Below are positions 7,139 to 16,742 of a DNA stretch of 64,000 bases, in pieces. The position numbers and the translations under genes were made by a program. Below the pieces are notes generated by a model. The model was not told where the DNA came from and made no database searches. It worked only from the letters and a program-made list of their open reading frames with translations. Each line of letters starts with the position of its first letter. Position 1 is the stretch's first letter. Origin of the DNA: Alphaproteobacteria bacterium (GTDB lineage Bacteria; Pseudomonadota; Alphaproteobacteria; RF32; CAG-239); NCBI GenBank assembly GCA_015062535.1, contig SUUK01000002.1, positions 303,049-367,048 on the forward strand, written 5' to 3'.

Positions 7139-9766
7139 ATGGCAAAAGAAAAAGAGGTTCAGACAGTAGAAGAACAAGAAAAACAATATATTGACAACTT
7201 AGTGGCAAGAGTTGCAGAAGCTCAAAAGAAGTATGCAGAATTTAGCCAAGAACAAGTTGACTATATTTTTAGAAGAGTAGCTTTAAAACTCAGTTCTTTG
7301 AGAATCCCTTTAGCAAAAATGGCTGTTAGTGAAACAGGTATGGGTGTTGTAGAAGATAAAGTAATTAAGAATCACTTTGCTTCTGAGTATATCTATAATA
7401 AGTATAAAAATGCAAAAACATGTGGCGTTTTAGAAGAAGATACTGCAAATGGTATGATTAAAATAGCTGAGCCAGTTGGTGTTATTGCTGGTGTTATTCC
7501 AACAACTAACCCAACATCTACAACTATTTTTAAGACATTGATTGCTCTTAAGACCAGAAATGGTATTATTTTCTCTCCACACCCAAGAGCAAAAAAATGT
7601 ACAGTTGAAACAGCTCGTATTATGTTAGAAGAAGCTGTTAAAGCAGGTGCTCCAGAAGGTATTATTGGATGGATTGAAGAGCCATCAATTCTTAAAACAC
7701 AATACTTAATGCAAGATGCTGATTTGATTTTGGCAACAGGTGGTCCTGGTATGGTAAAATCTGCATATAGTTCTGGTACTCCAGCACTTGGTGTTGGTGC
7801 AGGTAATACTCCTGCTGTTATTGATGAAACAGCTGATATTGAAATGGCTGTATCTTCTGTTTTGATGAGTAAAACATTTGATAACGGTATGATTTGTGCA
7901 TCAGAACAATCTGTTGTTATTGTTAAAGATATTTATGAAGATGTTAAAGCAGAATTCTTAAAAAGAGGCGCTTACATCTTAAATTCTAAAGAAAAAGAAA
8001 AATTAGCTGGCGTGATAATGGTTGATGGTCATTTGAATGCTGCAATTGTTGGTCAAAGCGCTTATAAAATTGCTGAAATGGCTGGCATTAAAGTTAATGA
8101 AGAAACAAAAGCATTAATTGCTGAATGTTCAAAAGTTGGTACAGAAGAACCATTTTCTGCTGAGAAGTTATCACCAGTTCTTGCTATGTATAAGGCTGAT
8201 GATTTTGAAAAAGCTGTTGTGCTTGCAAAATCTTTAGTTTCTTTTGGTGGTAAAGGACATACTTCTGTTTTATATACCAACCCAATGAATAATGATAGAA
8301 TTAAACATTATGGTCATGTTATGATTACTGGTCGTGTGTTGATTAACTGTCCTGCATCTCAAGGTGCTATTGGTGACGTATATAACTTTAGATTAGAACC
8401 ATCTCTTACATTAGGTTGTGGTTCTTGGGGCGGTAACTCTGTAAGTGAAAATGTGGGAGTAAAACATCTTATGAATATTAAAAGTGTAGCTAGTAGAAAA
8501 GAAAATATGTTATGGTTTAAGGTTCCACCAAAAGTTTACTTTAAACCAGGTTGCTTAAGCCTTGCATTAAAAGAACTTAAAGGCAAGAAGAGAGCATTTA
8601 TTGTAACAGATAAACCTTTGTTTGATTTAGGTTATACAAAGAAAGTTACAGATGTTTTGGATGAAATTGGTGTTCAATACAAAATATTCTCAGATGTTCA
8701 CCCAGATCCAGACTTAACAACTGTTAATATGGCTATTGGTACTCTTCGTTCATTTGAGCCAGATGTAATTATTGCTCTTGGTGGTGGTTCACCAATCGAC
8801 GCTGGTAAGATTATGTGGTTAATGTATGAACATCCAGAATTAAAATTTGAAGATTTAGCAATGCGCTTTATGGATATTCGTAAACGTGTATTTGAATTCC
8901 CTAATTTAGGTGAAAAAGCAGATATGGTTGCTATTCCTACAACATCTGGTACTGGTTCTGAAGTTACTCCATTCTCTATTATTACAGATGATGCAGAAGG
9001 CGTTAAATATGCAGTTGCAGATTATGTATTTACACCAACAATGGCAATTGTTGACTCTGATTTAGTTTTGTCAATGCCTAAGGGATTATGTGCAGCTTCT
9101 GGTATTGACGTATTAACTCACGCTATTGAGTCTTATGTATCTTCTATGGCAACAGACTTTACAAGACCACTTTCTATTGAGGCTGGTCGTGAGGTATTTG
9201 ATTACTTACCACAATCTTATGCAACAGCTGATGTTGGCGCTAGAGAAAAAATGCACCATGCATCTACAATTGCTGGTATGGCTTTTGCTAATGCATTTTT
9301 AGGTGTATGTCACTCTATGGCTCACAAGTTAGGTTCTCAATTTAACATTCCTCATGGTGTTGCTAATGCGCTTCTTATTTCTCAAGTTATTCGCTATAAT
9401 GCAACAGAGAAACCTAATAAACAATGTGCATTTCCTCAATATCGTTTCCCTAATGCTAAAGAAGCTTATGCTAGTTATGCAACAGCTATGGGCTTTAAGG
9501 GTAAGACAGATGATGAGAAGGTTACAGCTCTTATCAATGGTATTGAAGAATTGAAGAAGAAAGTTGGTATTCCTTCTTCTATTAAAGATTGGTTTGCTAT
9601 TCGTGGTGAATATACTAAAGAAGACTTCCAAAAAGCTATGGAAACTCTTCCAGAATTAGCATTTGATGACCAATGTACTGGTTCTAACCCTCGTTATCCA
9701 TTGATTAAAGAAATTAAAAAGCTTTATGAATTGGCTTATGAAGGTGTTACAGATTTTGATATTTAG
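7139..9766 (+). CDS. adhE: Bifunctional acetaldehyde/alcohol dehydrogenase AdhE
   Basis: Fermentative enzyme that reduces acetyl-CoA to acetaldehyde and then ethanol, regenerating two NAD+. The N-terminal CoA-acylating aldehyde dehydrogenase carries the catalytic C253 in NGMICASEQ. After a linker near residue 450 the iron-dependent alcohol dehydrogenase half begins, with GGGSPIDAGK near 547 and the metal ligands in GIDVLTHAIES and the HSMAHKLGSQFNIPHG segment. The 875-residue length fits the full fusion. It has its own promoter, a strong Shine-Dalgarno sequence and its own terminator. Presence of AdhE argues for anaerobic mixed-acid or ethanol fermentation in this organism. Confidence 0.99.
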   Translation: MAKEKEVQTVEEQEKQYIDNLVARVAEAQKKYAEFSQEQVDYIFRRVALKLSSLRIPLAKMAVSETGMGVVEDKVIKNHFASEYIYNKYKNAKTCGVLEEDTANGMIKIAEPVGVIAGVIPTTNPTSTTIFKTLIALKTRNGIIFSPHPRAKKCTVETARIMLEEAVKAGAPEGIIGWIEEPSILKTQYLMQDADLILATGGPGMVKSAYSSGTPALGVGAGNTPAVIDETADIEMAVSSVLMSKTFDNGMICASEQSVVIVKDIYEDVKAEFLKRGAYILNSKEKEKLAGVIMVDGHLNAAIVGQSAYKIAEMAGIKVNEETKALIAECSKVGTEEPFSAEKLSPVLAMYKADDFEKAVVLAKSLVSFGGKGHTSVLYTNPMNNDRIKHYGHVMITGRVLINCPASQGAIGDVYNFRLEPSLTLGCGSWGGNSVSENVGVKHLMNIKSVASRKENMLWFKVPPKVYFKPGCLSLALKELKGKKRAFIVTDKPLFDLGYTKKVTDVLDEIGVQYKIFSDVHPDPDLTTVNMAIGTLRSFEPDVIIALGGGSPIDAGKIMWLMYEHPELKFEDLAMRFMDIRKRVFEFPNLGEKADMVAIPTTSGTGSEVTPFSIITDDAEGVKYAVADYVFTPTMAIVDSDLVLSMPKGLCAASGIDVLTHAIESYVSSMATDFTRPLSIEAGREVFDYLPQSYATADVGAREKMHHASTIAGMAFANAFLGVCHSMAHKLGSQFNIPHGVANALLISQVIRYNATEKPNKQCAFPQYRFPNAKEAYASYATAMGFKGKTDDEKVTALINGIEELKKKVGIPSSIKDWFAIRGEYTKEDFQKAMETLPELAFDDQCTGSNPRYPLIKEIKKLYELAYEGVTDFDI

Positions 9767-9783
9767 TAATATCAAACCAAAAG

Positions 9784-9813
9784 AAAAGAGGGTAAGAAAT
9801 TGCCCTCTTTTTT
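9784..9813 (+). terminator. Intrinsic terminator after adhE
   Basis: AAAAGAGGG (9784-9792) pairs with the CCCTCTTTT segment starting at 9803, followed by T residues. The symmetric A/T flanks may also let it stop the convergent minus-strand operon ending at 9836. Confidence 0.85.
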
Positions 9814-9835
9814 GTTGCTTGAAAATTAAAATAAA

Positions 9836-10318
9836 TTAGCAATTAGTGTTTTTAGAATTGCGGATAAATTCGGCAACAATTAGAGCTGCTTTAATTGGGT
9901 TATTAAAATCTACTTGTAATTCTTTGTTTAGTTCGCAAACGCCATTATTGATGTCATATTGGCAATATGGGGTTACAAAATATTTTCCATAAACGTTTGA
10001 GTCGTCAATATGAAAGCCTATATTTTCTTTTGCACAATATTCGGCTTTAGCTCTATTCCATAACTCAGTTGGAACTTGGAAACTTCCATCATCAAAGTAT
10101 GAAACTTGTCCTTTGGTTTCACAATGGTCTAAAATTCCCCATACATTGTCATATTCAATATGATGTTGGTGAAGATAGCGGATAATATCTTTTTCGGGTC
10201 CTCCACTGATGATATATACTTTTATGCCATGCTTTCTAATCTCTCGGCAGAATTCTTTAAATGCGTCGGGATAACTTGAGATTACTCCATGAAAATCTAA
10301 ACCTATTTTATTTTCCAT
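9836..10318 (-). CDS. HAD-like hydrolase, atypical motif I
   Basis: Short HAD-superfamily protein of 160 residues. Motif I is LDFHGVI, with the nucleophile Asp at residue 8 and His at 10 where most HAD phosphatases have a second Asp. Motif II fits IISGG at about 37-41, and HIDDS near 103 fits motif IV. Substrate is unknown; the small size and motif pattern resemble minimal nucleotidase-like HAD proteins. It starts immediately after the stop of the upstream AsmA-like gene (2-nt gap), so the two are probably co-transcribed and translationally coupled. The His substitution could alter or abolish phosphatase chemistry. Confidence 0.75.
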   Translation of the reverse strand: MENKIGLDFHGVISSYPDAFKEFCREIRKHGIKVYIISGGPEKDIIRYLHQHHIEYDNVWGILDHCETKGQVSYFDDGSFQVPTELWNRAKAEYCAKENIGFHIDDSNVYGKYFVTPYCQYDINNGVCELNKELQVDFNNPIKAALIVAEFIRNSKNTNC

Positions 10319-10320
10319 AA

Positions 10321-13300
10321 CTATTCTCCTGATGAAAAAAGTTCTTTTACAGAATTTGGTGCTAGGGTTGAAAGCGGATTTATGGATATAACTGGTTTTT
10401 CTGATGTGCCAGTTATACTATAATTTGTAGCAAATACACTGCCGTCTTTACCTCTTAACATTTTGCCAACAAGAGGAATGCTTCCTATCATGGTGTTGAG
10501 GTTATAGGCTGGGATGATTAAGCCATTGGCATCGATTATTTCATCTACAAGGTTGTATGTTCCGTTTAATCTTAAGCCAAGTACAGGACCAAAAATTCTA
10601 GCATCTGTTGTTTCGAGATTTTTTGTTGAGAAAACATAACTAAATGGAGCGTTTAGGTGAGTAAAGCGTAAGCCTTCGCCGGTTAGCATATCAACAATAC
10701 CAGAAAGGGAGGATAAGCTTAGAAGCTTTGCAAAAATAGGGGTGTCAGATAGTGAGAAATCTCTCATTTGAGCATGGCCTTTGAAGTTTTTGTATATATC
10801 TCGTTTGGCTTCAATTTTTAGGTTTCCGCCTTTCATATGGTCATATAAGCGCAACACTTTTAGGGTAGAGCCTGCATTGTTTGAATCTACAGTTAAGTAA
10901 TATTCTTTGCCACGAGGTTCAAAGTCTAGCTTCATTTTAACATCTCTGCTTTTGCCATAGTTACCAACCATGTTTATACGATGAACACCTATGCCGTTTC
11001 TTAATTCGGCTTTTCCGGCAAAGTTTGTTACAGGCACTTTTTCGTTAGTCCATAACTTGTTAACTCCAATGATAATATCTGTATCCATAACATCTTCAAG
11101 AGGATCTTTTAGGCTCTTTTCTTTTTTCTTTGAGGTTTCTTTTGAAGTTGTTTTTTTAGAGCTAAAGAAGTCTGTTAGGTCGTATGAGTCACCATTTACG
11201 GTAACCTTTAATTTTAATTTTGGATTGTAAAGGAATTCTACTTTGGCTTTAGCAAAGGTTTTGGGGGATTTAATTTCTTTTATATCAACGGTTTTTATGT
11301 GGCCATCAGGGGTCATTTTGATATTGCCGGTTGCAGAAAATTGCGCTTTTAATAGCGAAAATTCTGGGATAGACTCGATTTTGTTTTTATCAATTATAAG
11401 TTTTACTTTAGCTCGACAAGGGTCGCCTTTATTTTTTGCAAATCCTAAGAATGCATAATCAATAGCGGTGTCTTTTAGTGAGCCATCAATAAAGAGCTCA
11501 ATTTTGCCATTGTTTAAGAAGGTTATAATGGCTTTTATATCAGAAGAACCGGTAAAATATGGCGCTGATAAAATATCCGCATCAACTCCTAATTTTTTTA
11601 AGATTTCATCATTTATAGTAACATCTGCTGTGATGCGACTTTTATGAGCTTTGTTATGAAAGTCCTCTTTTAGGGCAAGGTTTAATGGGATGTCTTGATA
11701 TTTTGCAACACCAGTTAAAGAAAAGCCGTTTTGAGTTACATTTAATTCTAATTTATCTGATGTAAAGGTTTTATCATCTTCTAATCCTAAGTATTCTACT
11801 TCTTTTAATATACCATTTACTGATACTTTTATTTCTTCTGGTTTGAGGTTTGATTTTAGTTCAAAATCTAATTTTAAGTCTATGTCTACATCACCTGTAA
11901 CAAGATTGGGGGCAATACCCATTTCTTTGGTAAAACCTAGAGGTTCATGGTCGATTAAATTTAGAGCATCAGTTATGGTTGAATTTCCTTTTAGGTTTAT
12001 GGAAATAAAGTTATCATCTTTATCTAAATCATATAAAACAACATTTCCACCGGTTAAAATAACATTATCGGAAACCCCTTTATCTACTAAAATTTCGATT
12101 TTATCGTTAGAAAAGAGCGCTGTTCCATATACATTTTTTACAACAGGCATACCTTCTAGATAGTGGAGGTTTGCATCTTTTATTTCTGAGGAGCCTTTTA
12201 GTTTTAGAAGTGAGAATTTTTTAGTTTTATCATCATATCCAAAATCAAAAGAGAAATTACCGTTTGATATTGAACCACCATAAAGGCTATCTTTACACCA
12301 TACCCAAGCTTTTTCACCTAAATATCTTGGCCAAAGAAGTGATAAGTCATCCATATTAAAATCACCGAGTTTGGCATTGAAGTTTAGTTTGAAGTCTTTT
12401 AGGTTATTTTTTAAGAAGTACTCTTTAAAGCCGGTAGCAGATAAGTTTAAGATAGCTTTTTTGCCATTAAAATCAAAAAAAGCATCTTCAATATTTATTT
12501 TATCTAATCCACCTTGGAGGTTTCCTTTTAAGTTAAATGAAGATACGTTATAGTCAAAATCTTTGTTATCAAGAAAGCCAATTTTTCCGTTTCCACCTTC
12601 GATTGCAAAATCAAGGGTTTTGATATTTGAGCTCAAGTTATCTGCAAAATGATCTTTGTTTTTTAAGACGTTTCCAAAATCTATAATGGCGGTTAGTTGA
12701 GCATTTACGGGAACATCGACAAACTCTAAATCACCTTTGGTTGGAACAATTAAGTCGTATAGGTCTGTGATAACAAGGTCTGAAAAATTGAATTTATATG
12801 TAACTTCGCCATTTAGAAGGCGATATTTTAAGCCCATATCCATACCAGATACTCGGTCATTAAATTTTACAGCACTATCTATTTTTAAGGAGATATCGGT
12901 TATTCCTCTAGAAAAAGAAATATCTGCATCTGTAAATTGAAATTGCTTGTTTGTTTCTAGCTCTTTCATTAGAACTTCGGCATCGGTAATTTTGATATCG
13001 TTAATAAAACTTTCTATATAGAGTTTTTCGGGAGAGTTAAAACGTTCTAAGAAATCTTCAAACTGCTCAAAATAGAATTCTATTTTTTTTAAGTTAGCCT
13101 CGTTTAATACGGTATCGGTATTTAAAGAAGTGTCTTCTAAATTAGAAGGTTTAGGGTTAAAGCTTTCTTTGTTGTAAGATGTAGTTATTTTGATTTGAGG
13201 GTTTTCTAAGTTTATAGAACTTGGAGCAAGTAAGCCTTTTAGGAGAGCTCTTGCAGAAAATGATAATGATAACCTTGGAGTGTTTACTTCATAAGAGTTT

Positions 13301-13566
13301 TCGTTATCTTTAAAAGATACGTCTTTGGCGATAATCTTTATAGGTTGAACAGAATGAACTAGCTCTAGGTTTACAGATTTTATATTGATATCATATGAAG
13401 ATGTTTCATTGGTTAGGGCTTGCATTATGTATGGACGCAAGAAATTGACTTTGATAGGTCCTTTACCCAAATGCCATAGTAAAATCAAAAATAAAATTAA
13501 GGATAATGCACTAGCATAATCCCAAAATAGCGATAAAAAACGCATCTTTTTGCTTTTACTACTCAC
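10321..13566 (-). CDS. AsmA/YhdP-like envelope protein (putative phospholipid transport bridge)
   Basis: Large 1081-residue protein with one N-terminal membrane segment (about 15-35, LSLILFLILLWHLG) followed by a long, beta-strand-rich periplasmic region. The layout matches the YhdP branch of AsmA-like proteins: DUF3971-type repeats and a C-terminal AsmA-like region around GNLKIEAKRDIYKNFKGHAQ. Members of this superfamily (AsmA, TamB, YhdP) are thought to form hydrophobic-groove bridges carrying phospholipids from inner to outer membrane. A Lys/Ser-rich insertion lies at about residues 805-820. It heads an operon with the HAD gene. Assignment to the superfamily is firm; the exact subfamily is inference. 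Confidence 0.85.
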   Translation of the reverse strand: MSSKSKKMRFLSLFWDYASALSLILFLILLWHLGKGPIKVNFLRPYIMQALTNETSSYDINIKSVNLELVHSVQPIKIIAKDVSFKDNENSYEVNTPRLSLSFSARALLKGLLAPSSINLENPQIKITTSYNKESFNPKPSNLEDTSLNTDTVLNEANLKKIEFYFEQFEDFLERFNSPEKLYIESFINDIKITDAEVLMKELETNKQFQFTDADISFSRGITDISLKIDSAVKFNDRVSGMDMGLKYRLLNGEVTYKFNFSDLVITDLYDLIVPTKGDLEFVDVPVNAQLTAIIDFGNVLKNKDHFADNLSSNIKTLDFAIEGGNGKIGFLDNKDFDYNVSSFNLKGNLQGGLDKINIEDAFFDFNGKKAILNLSATGFKEYFLKNNLKDFKLNFNAKLGDFNMDDLSLLWPRYLGEKAWVWCKDSLYGGSISNGNFSFDFGYDDKTKKFSLLKLKGSSEIKDANLHYLEGMPVVKNVYGTALFSNDKIEILVDKGVSDNVILTGGNVVLYDLDKDDNFISINLKGNSTITDALNLIDHEPLGFTKEMGIAPNLVTGDVDIDLKLDFELKSNLKPEEIKVSVNGILKEVEYLGLEDDKTFTSDKLELNVTQNGFSLTGVAKYQDIPLNLALKEDFHNKAHKSRITADVTINDEILKKLGVDADILSAPYFTGSSDIKAIITFLNNGKIELFIDGSLKDTAIDYAFLGFAKNKGDPCRAKVKLIIDKNKIESIPEFSLLKAQFSATGNIKMTPDGHIKTVDIKEIKSPKTFAKAKVEFLYNPKLKLKVTVNGDSYDLTDFFSSKKTTSKETSKKKEKSLKDPLEDVMDTDIIIGVNKLWTNEKVPVTNFAGKAELRNGIGVHRINMVGNYGKSRDVKMKLDFEPRGKEYYLTVDSNNAGSTLKVLRLYDHMKGGNLKIEAKRDIYKNFKGHAQMRDFSLSDTPIFAKLLSLSSLSGIVDMLTGEGLRFTHLNAPFSYVFSTKNLETTDARIFGPVLGLRLNGTYNLVDEIIDANGLIIPAYNLNTMIGSIPLVGKMLRGKDGSVFATNYSITGTSEKPVISINPLSTLAPNSVKELFSSGE

Positions 13567-13644
13567 GATTTCTCCCTAAGTTATAGAAAAGGTATCACAT
13601 TATATAATAATGTAAATATTTTTTTATAAAAAAGAACACTATTT

Positions 13645-14430
13645 TTACCATGTAATTTCTAGTGTATCATAAGCTGGTTCTACATTTTTAGGGCACTGAG
13701 AATATACCTTATTATAATCGCTTTCGACAGCCATGTGGTTGATTATGGCTCTTTTGGGGGAAATTATTTCTATGTAATCTAATAAATTGTCTAGACTTGC
13801 ATGAAAACGAGTTCCTTTTGGAGTTGTTAGAGGCATAACTAAAACCTCTGGAGTTCTTGTTATTAATTCTAGAGAACTTTTAGGGATTTCTCTAAAGTCT
13901 GGAATAAAGACAACTTCGCCGTCGTTAAAAATATATCCGGTAGTTTCAACATTGTGTCCGGTTACACTAATAGGGGTTACTTTTAGAGAATTAAAATAAA
14001 AGCTTTTATTGTATTCAAAAGTATTAGGATGAAGAGCTGCTCTATATACAGGGTCGATTTTGGTTTTATCATCTGCTATTAAGTAACCAAAGCGTGTACG
14101 AATATCTTTTAAGTTATTTGGGGAGGCAAATAACTCAATTGCTTTTTGGGTAATACGGTTTATTTCTCTTAGGTCATCAATACCATGGAGATGGTCGGCA
14201 TGGGTATGTGTGTAGAATACTGCTTCGATTTGTCTTAGGTTTGAATTGATTAATTGAAGCCTTAAATCAGGTGAGGTGTCTATTAAAAATTTTACATCAT
14301 TTATTTCTAAATATGTACCACTACGAAGTCTGAAATTTTTTGGATTTTTAGGGTCACAATCACCAAATCCGCAAGCAAGTGATGGAACTCCAGGGGCAGC
14401 GCCCGAACCTAAAATTATTATTTTTGACAC
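13645..14430 (-). CDS. MBL-fold metal-dependent hydrolase (PhnP-like)
   Basis: Metallo-beta-lactamase-fold hydrolase of 261 residues. The di-metal motif THTHADH gives H75, H77, D79 and H80; the further ligands lie in TGHN and near the C-terminal INHMA. The N-terminus ILGSGAAPGVPSLACGFGDC has the form seen in PhnP-like phosphodiesterases, where the cysteines bind a structural zinc. The gene directly follows tatD, an arrangement common in Alphaproteobacteria, where the pair usually sits after metG and DNA polymerase III genes; those are not here. A phosphodiesterase role is inferred from the family. Confidence 0.88.
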   Translation of the reverse strand: MSKIIILGSGAAPGVPSLACGFGDCDPKNPKNFRLRSGTYLEINDVKFLIDTSPDLRLQLINSNLRQIEAVFYTHTHADHLHGIDDLREINRITQKAIELFASPNNLKDIRTRFGYLIADDKTKIDPVYRAALHPNTFEYNKSFYFNSLKVTPISVTGHNVETTGYIFNDGEVVFIPDFREIPKSSLELITRTPEVLVMPLTTPKGTRFHASLDNLLDYIEIISPKRAIINHMAVESDYNKVYSQCPKNVEPAYDTLEITW

Positions 14431-14431
14431 G

Positions 14432-15205
14432 TTATGACCTTTCTTGTTTAATTGCTTTTTGATAGAGTGAAAAGAAGTTATTTTTGGTTATGTTTGCGAT
14501 TTCGTTTAAGCTTAAATTTTTAGCTTCTGCTAGTTTTTGGGCAGTTTTTATGATATATGCAGGTTCGTTTGTTTTACCTCTATAAGGAACAGGGGCTAGG
14601 TATGGAGTATCTGTTTCGATTAAAATTTTATCTAAAGGACAATTTTTGAAGACATCAAGAATGCTTGCTCCAGTTTTAAAGGTGATAATACCTGATGCAG
14701 AAAGATAAAAGCCTAAGTTTAATATTTCATCTGCAAATTCTTGAGATGATGTAAAACAATGAATAACACCGGTTAGTTTGCCATATTTTTTTATACCATC
14801 TTTTAGGAGAGCTAAAGTGTCTAACTCGGCCTGTCTTTGGTGTATCATTAATGGTAATTTGGTTAGAGCTGCGGCTTTTATGTGATAAGAAAACATTTCT
14901 TTTTGTTCTTCTTTAATATCGCTTCCATAATGATAATCAAGACCACACTCACCAATTGCAATAACTTTGGGGTGAGATGACAGATTGATAATATCTTCGG
15001 TGGTGATTTTATTTAGTTTTTCTTTGGCACTATCTGGATGGACGCCAACAGAGGTGTAAATTGAAGGATATTTATTAGAAAGCTCTAATTGATAGGCTAT
15101 TTCATCAAGGTCTTTTCCTGCATTTAATAAGGTGGTGACGTTTGATGCAAAGGCTCTTTTTATTATTTCTTCATCTTCTATATGGCAATGGCTATCAACA
15201 AACAT
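14432..15205 (-). CDS. tatD: TatD-family metal-dependent DNase
   Basis: TIM-barrel metal-dependent hydrolase of the TatD family; characterised members are 3'-5' DNases/RNases with a role in DNA repair and quality control. The 257 residues carry the expected ligands: H6 and H8 in DSHCHIE, the Glu in IGECGLDYH, the His residues in LPLMIHQR and VIHCF, and the Asp in ETDTPYLAP. The stop is followed after a single base by the start of the MBL hydrolase gene, so the two form a tight operon. Confidence 0.96.
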   Translation of the reverse strand: MFVDSHCHIEDEEIIKRAFASNVTTLLNAGKDLDEIAYQLELSNKYPSIYTSVGVHPDSAKEKLNKITTEDIINLSSHPKVIAIGECGLDYHYGSDIKEEQKEMFSYHIKAAALTKLPLMIHQRQAELDTLALLKDGIKKYGKLTGVIHCFTSSQEFADEILNLGFYLSASGIITFKTGASILDVFKNCPLDKILIETDTPYLAPVPYRGKTNEPAYIIKTAQKLAEAKNLSLNEIANITKNNFFSLYQKAIKQERS

Positions 15206-15263
15206 TTTTTCCTCGTTATTTTAGTGTTGTTATATGTTAAAGTTAGAATATTTAAGAAAAAGT

Positions 15264-16730
15264 TTATTTGCAATAGGGTTCGCTAAATTCTGGTTTTAAG
15301 ATGTATAAATCTTGTGAGTTTTTGTATGGTTTATAGTATTTTGTAATATAGTCCATATTAGGTTTATGAATAATAATATCAATTCCTCTTTCTAGGGCAT
15401 ATTTATCTTTATATGGGGTGGTTGAGATTATACGCGGTTTTTTAGTTTTTATTACATGGTTGATATCCATAAGGGGGGCTATTCCTACTTTTGCGCCGAT
15501 TACATCTGTTTGACCAAGGAGATTCCAGTAATAATGAGGGTCACGATTATAGATATTATATACAGTTCCGTCACCATTTAAGACATAGTCGCATTTGGTT
15601 ATGTGATGGAGGATTTGTCTGTGGAGAGGAGTATAGAATCTTTCTTTTTTAGAACCGATATTGCCTTCGTAAATACTTGGATTATACATAACAAAAAATA
15701 GCGAAAAGCATAATATGTAAACCATAAAGTAAAAGCGCTTTAAGATGATATTTGTAAAAAAGCTAGCGCCCAAAATTGATGCAATATAAACAAGTAAACA
15801 AAAATAATATGCAAAAGCAGAAAAATAAAAAGCACGTTGTAAAAATTCTAAAACAAAGATTATTGATAATATTTTATGATAGATATTTGATTTTTTTAAA
15901 TAAAAGAGTGAACAGGTGGCAAGAAATAAAATGATTTTTAGTTCTGGCCAGAAAGTTCCTATTTTGCGAGTGTCAAATAGCTCTGGAATATGTAAATTGA
16001 AAGTAAAATTTGAAAGATACCATATTTTTAAGATGCCATGGTGATTTAAGTATAAAATAAATCCTAAACTAAGTACCAATGGAAGCAATAGGGCATATAG
16101 TACATCAGTTAATATGATTTTTTTCTTATAACTGAGGCAGAGAGTTATAAAGCCTAAAATAGCTAATGTAAAAATAATTTTTTGCAAAAACATAAAAGAA
16201 CACCAAAATAGCACAAATGAGATGCTGAGGTCTTTTAGTTTTTTTTCTTCTATGTAACAAAAGTAATGATATAGACCAATAAAAAATGCGGTGAGCATAA
16301 AGTTATCTGGTCTAAAGTGGATTATGGATAATACCATATAAGGAGTTATGGCAATAGATGAGGCGATAAGTCCACCAAGTGGAGTTGTTAGAAATCGCTT
16401 TGAGATTAAATAGAGATAGTAATAGTTTATAAAAGAGGTAATAATTGCAGAGCTTGTTACAAATGAGGTTATAAAGTTGTCGGATAGTCCCTTATCAAAT
16501 AACCCTAAAATTGGGGCAAATATGTACCAAAGTAAAGGGTTATGATGCTGAAAAAAGTCTTTATAGGGGATGCTATTTAGATGAACCAAATAAGAAGAGT
16601 GCATATGCTCTAGTGTGTCACCACCAAGGGTGGTTGTAATGCACGAAACATATAAACAAAATACCAAAGTTGTTATTAAATGGATAAGTAATAACGCATA
16701 AGGTATTTTGTTATATAGTTTTTTTAGCAA
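15264..16730 (-). CDS. Multi-spanning GT-C-like glycosyltransferase, putative
   Basis: Integral membrane protein of 488 residues with roughly ten hydrophobic segments and a soluble C-terminal region. The first extracytoplasmic loop has GGDTLEHMHSS followed by PYKDFFQHHNPLLW, a layout typical of GT-C enzymes of the ArnT/PMT (GT39/GT83) type, which use polyprenyl-phosphate sugars and carry an acidic residue in loop 1. Acceptor and donor are unknown. It lies just downstream of the phosphate transporter gene on the same strand (12 nt), so it may be co-transcribed with it. Only the fold class is claimed. Confidence 0.7.
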   Translation of the reverse strand: MLKKLYNKIPYALLLIHLITTLVFCLYVSCITTTLGGDTLEHMHSSYLVHLNSIPYKDFFQHHNPLLWYIFAPILGLFDKGLSDNFITSFVTSSAIITSFINYYYLYLISKRFLTTPLGGLIASSIAITPYMVLSIIHFRPDNFMLTAFFIGLYHYFCYIEEKKLKDLSISFVLFWCSFMFLQKIIFTLAILGFITLCLSYKKKIILTDVLYALLLPLVLSLGFILYLNHHGILKIWYLSNFTFNLHIPELFDTRKIGTFWPELKIILFLATCSLFYLKKSNIYHKILSIIFVLEFLQRAFYFSAFAYYFCLLVYIASILGASFFTNIILKRFYFMVYILCFSLFFVMYNPSIYEGNIGSKKERFYTPLHRQILHHITKCDYVLNGDGTVYNIYNRDPHYYWNLLGQTDVIGAKVGIAPLMDINHVIKTKKPRIISTTPYKDKYALERGIDIIIHKPNMDYITKYYKPYKNSQDLYILKPEFSEPYCK

Positions 16731-16742
16731 TATAATAGCTCC

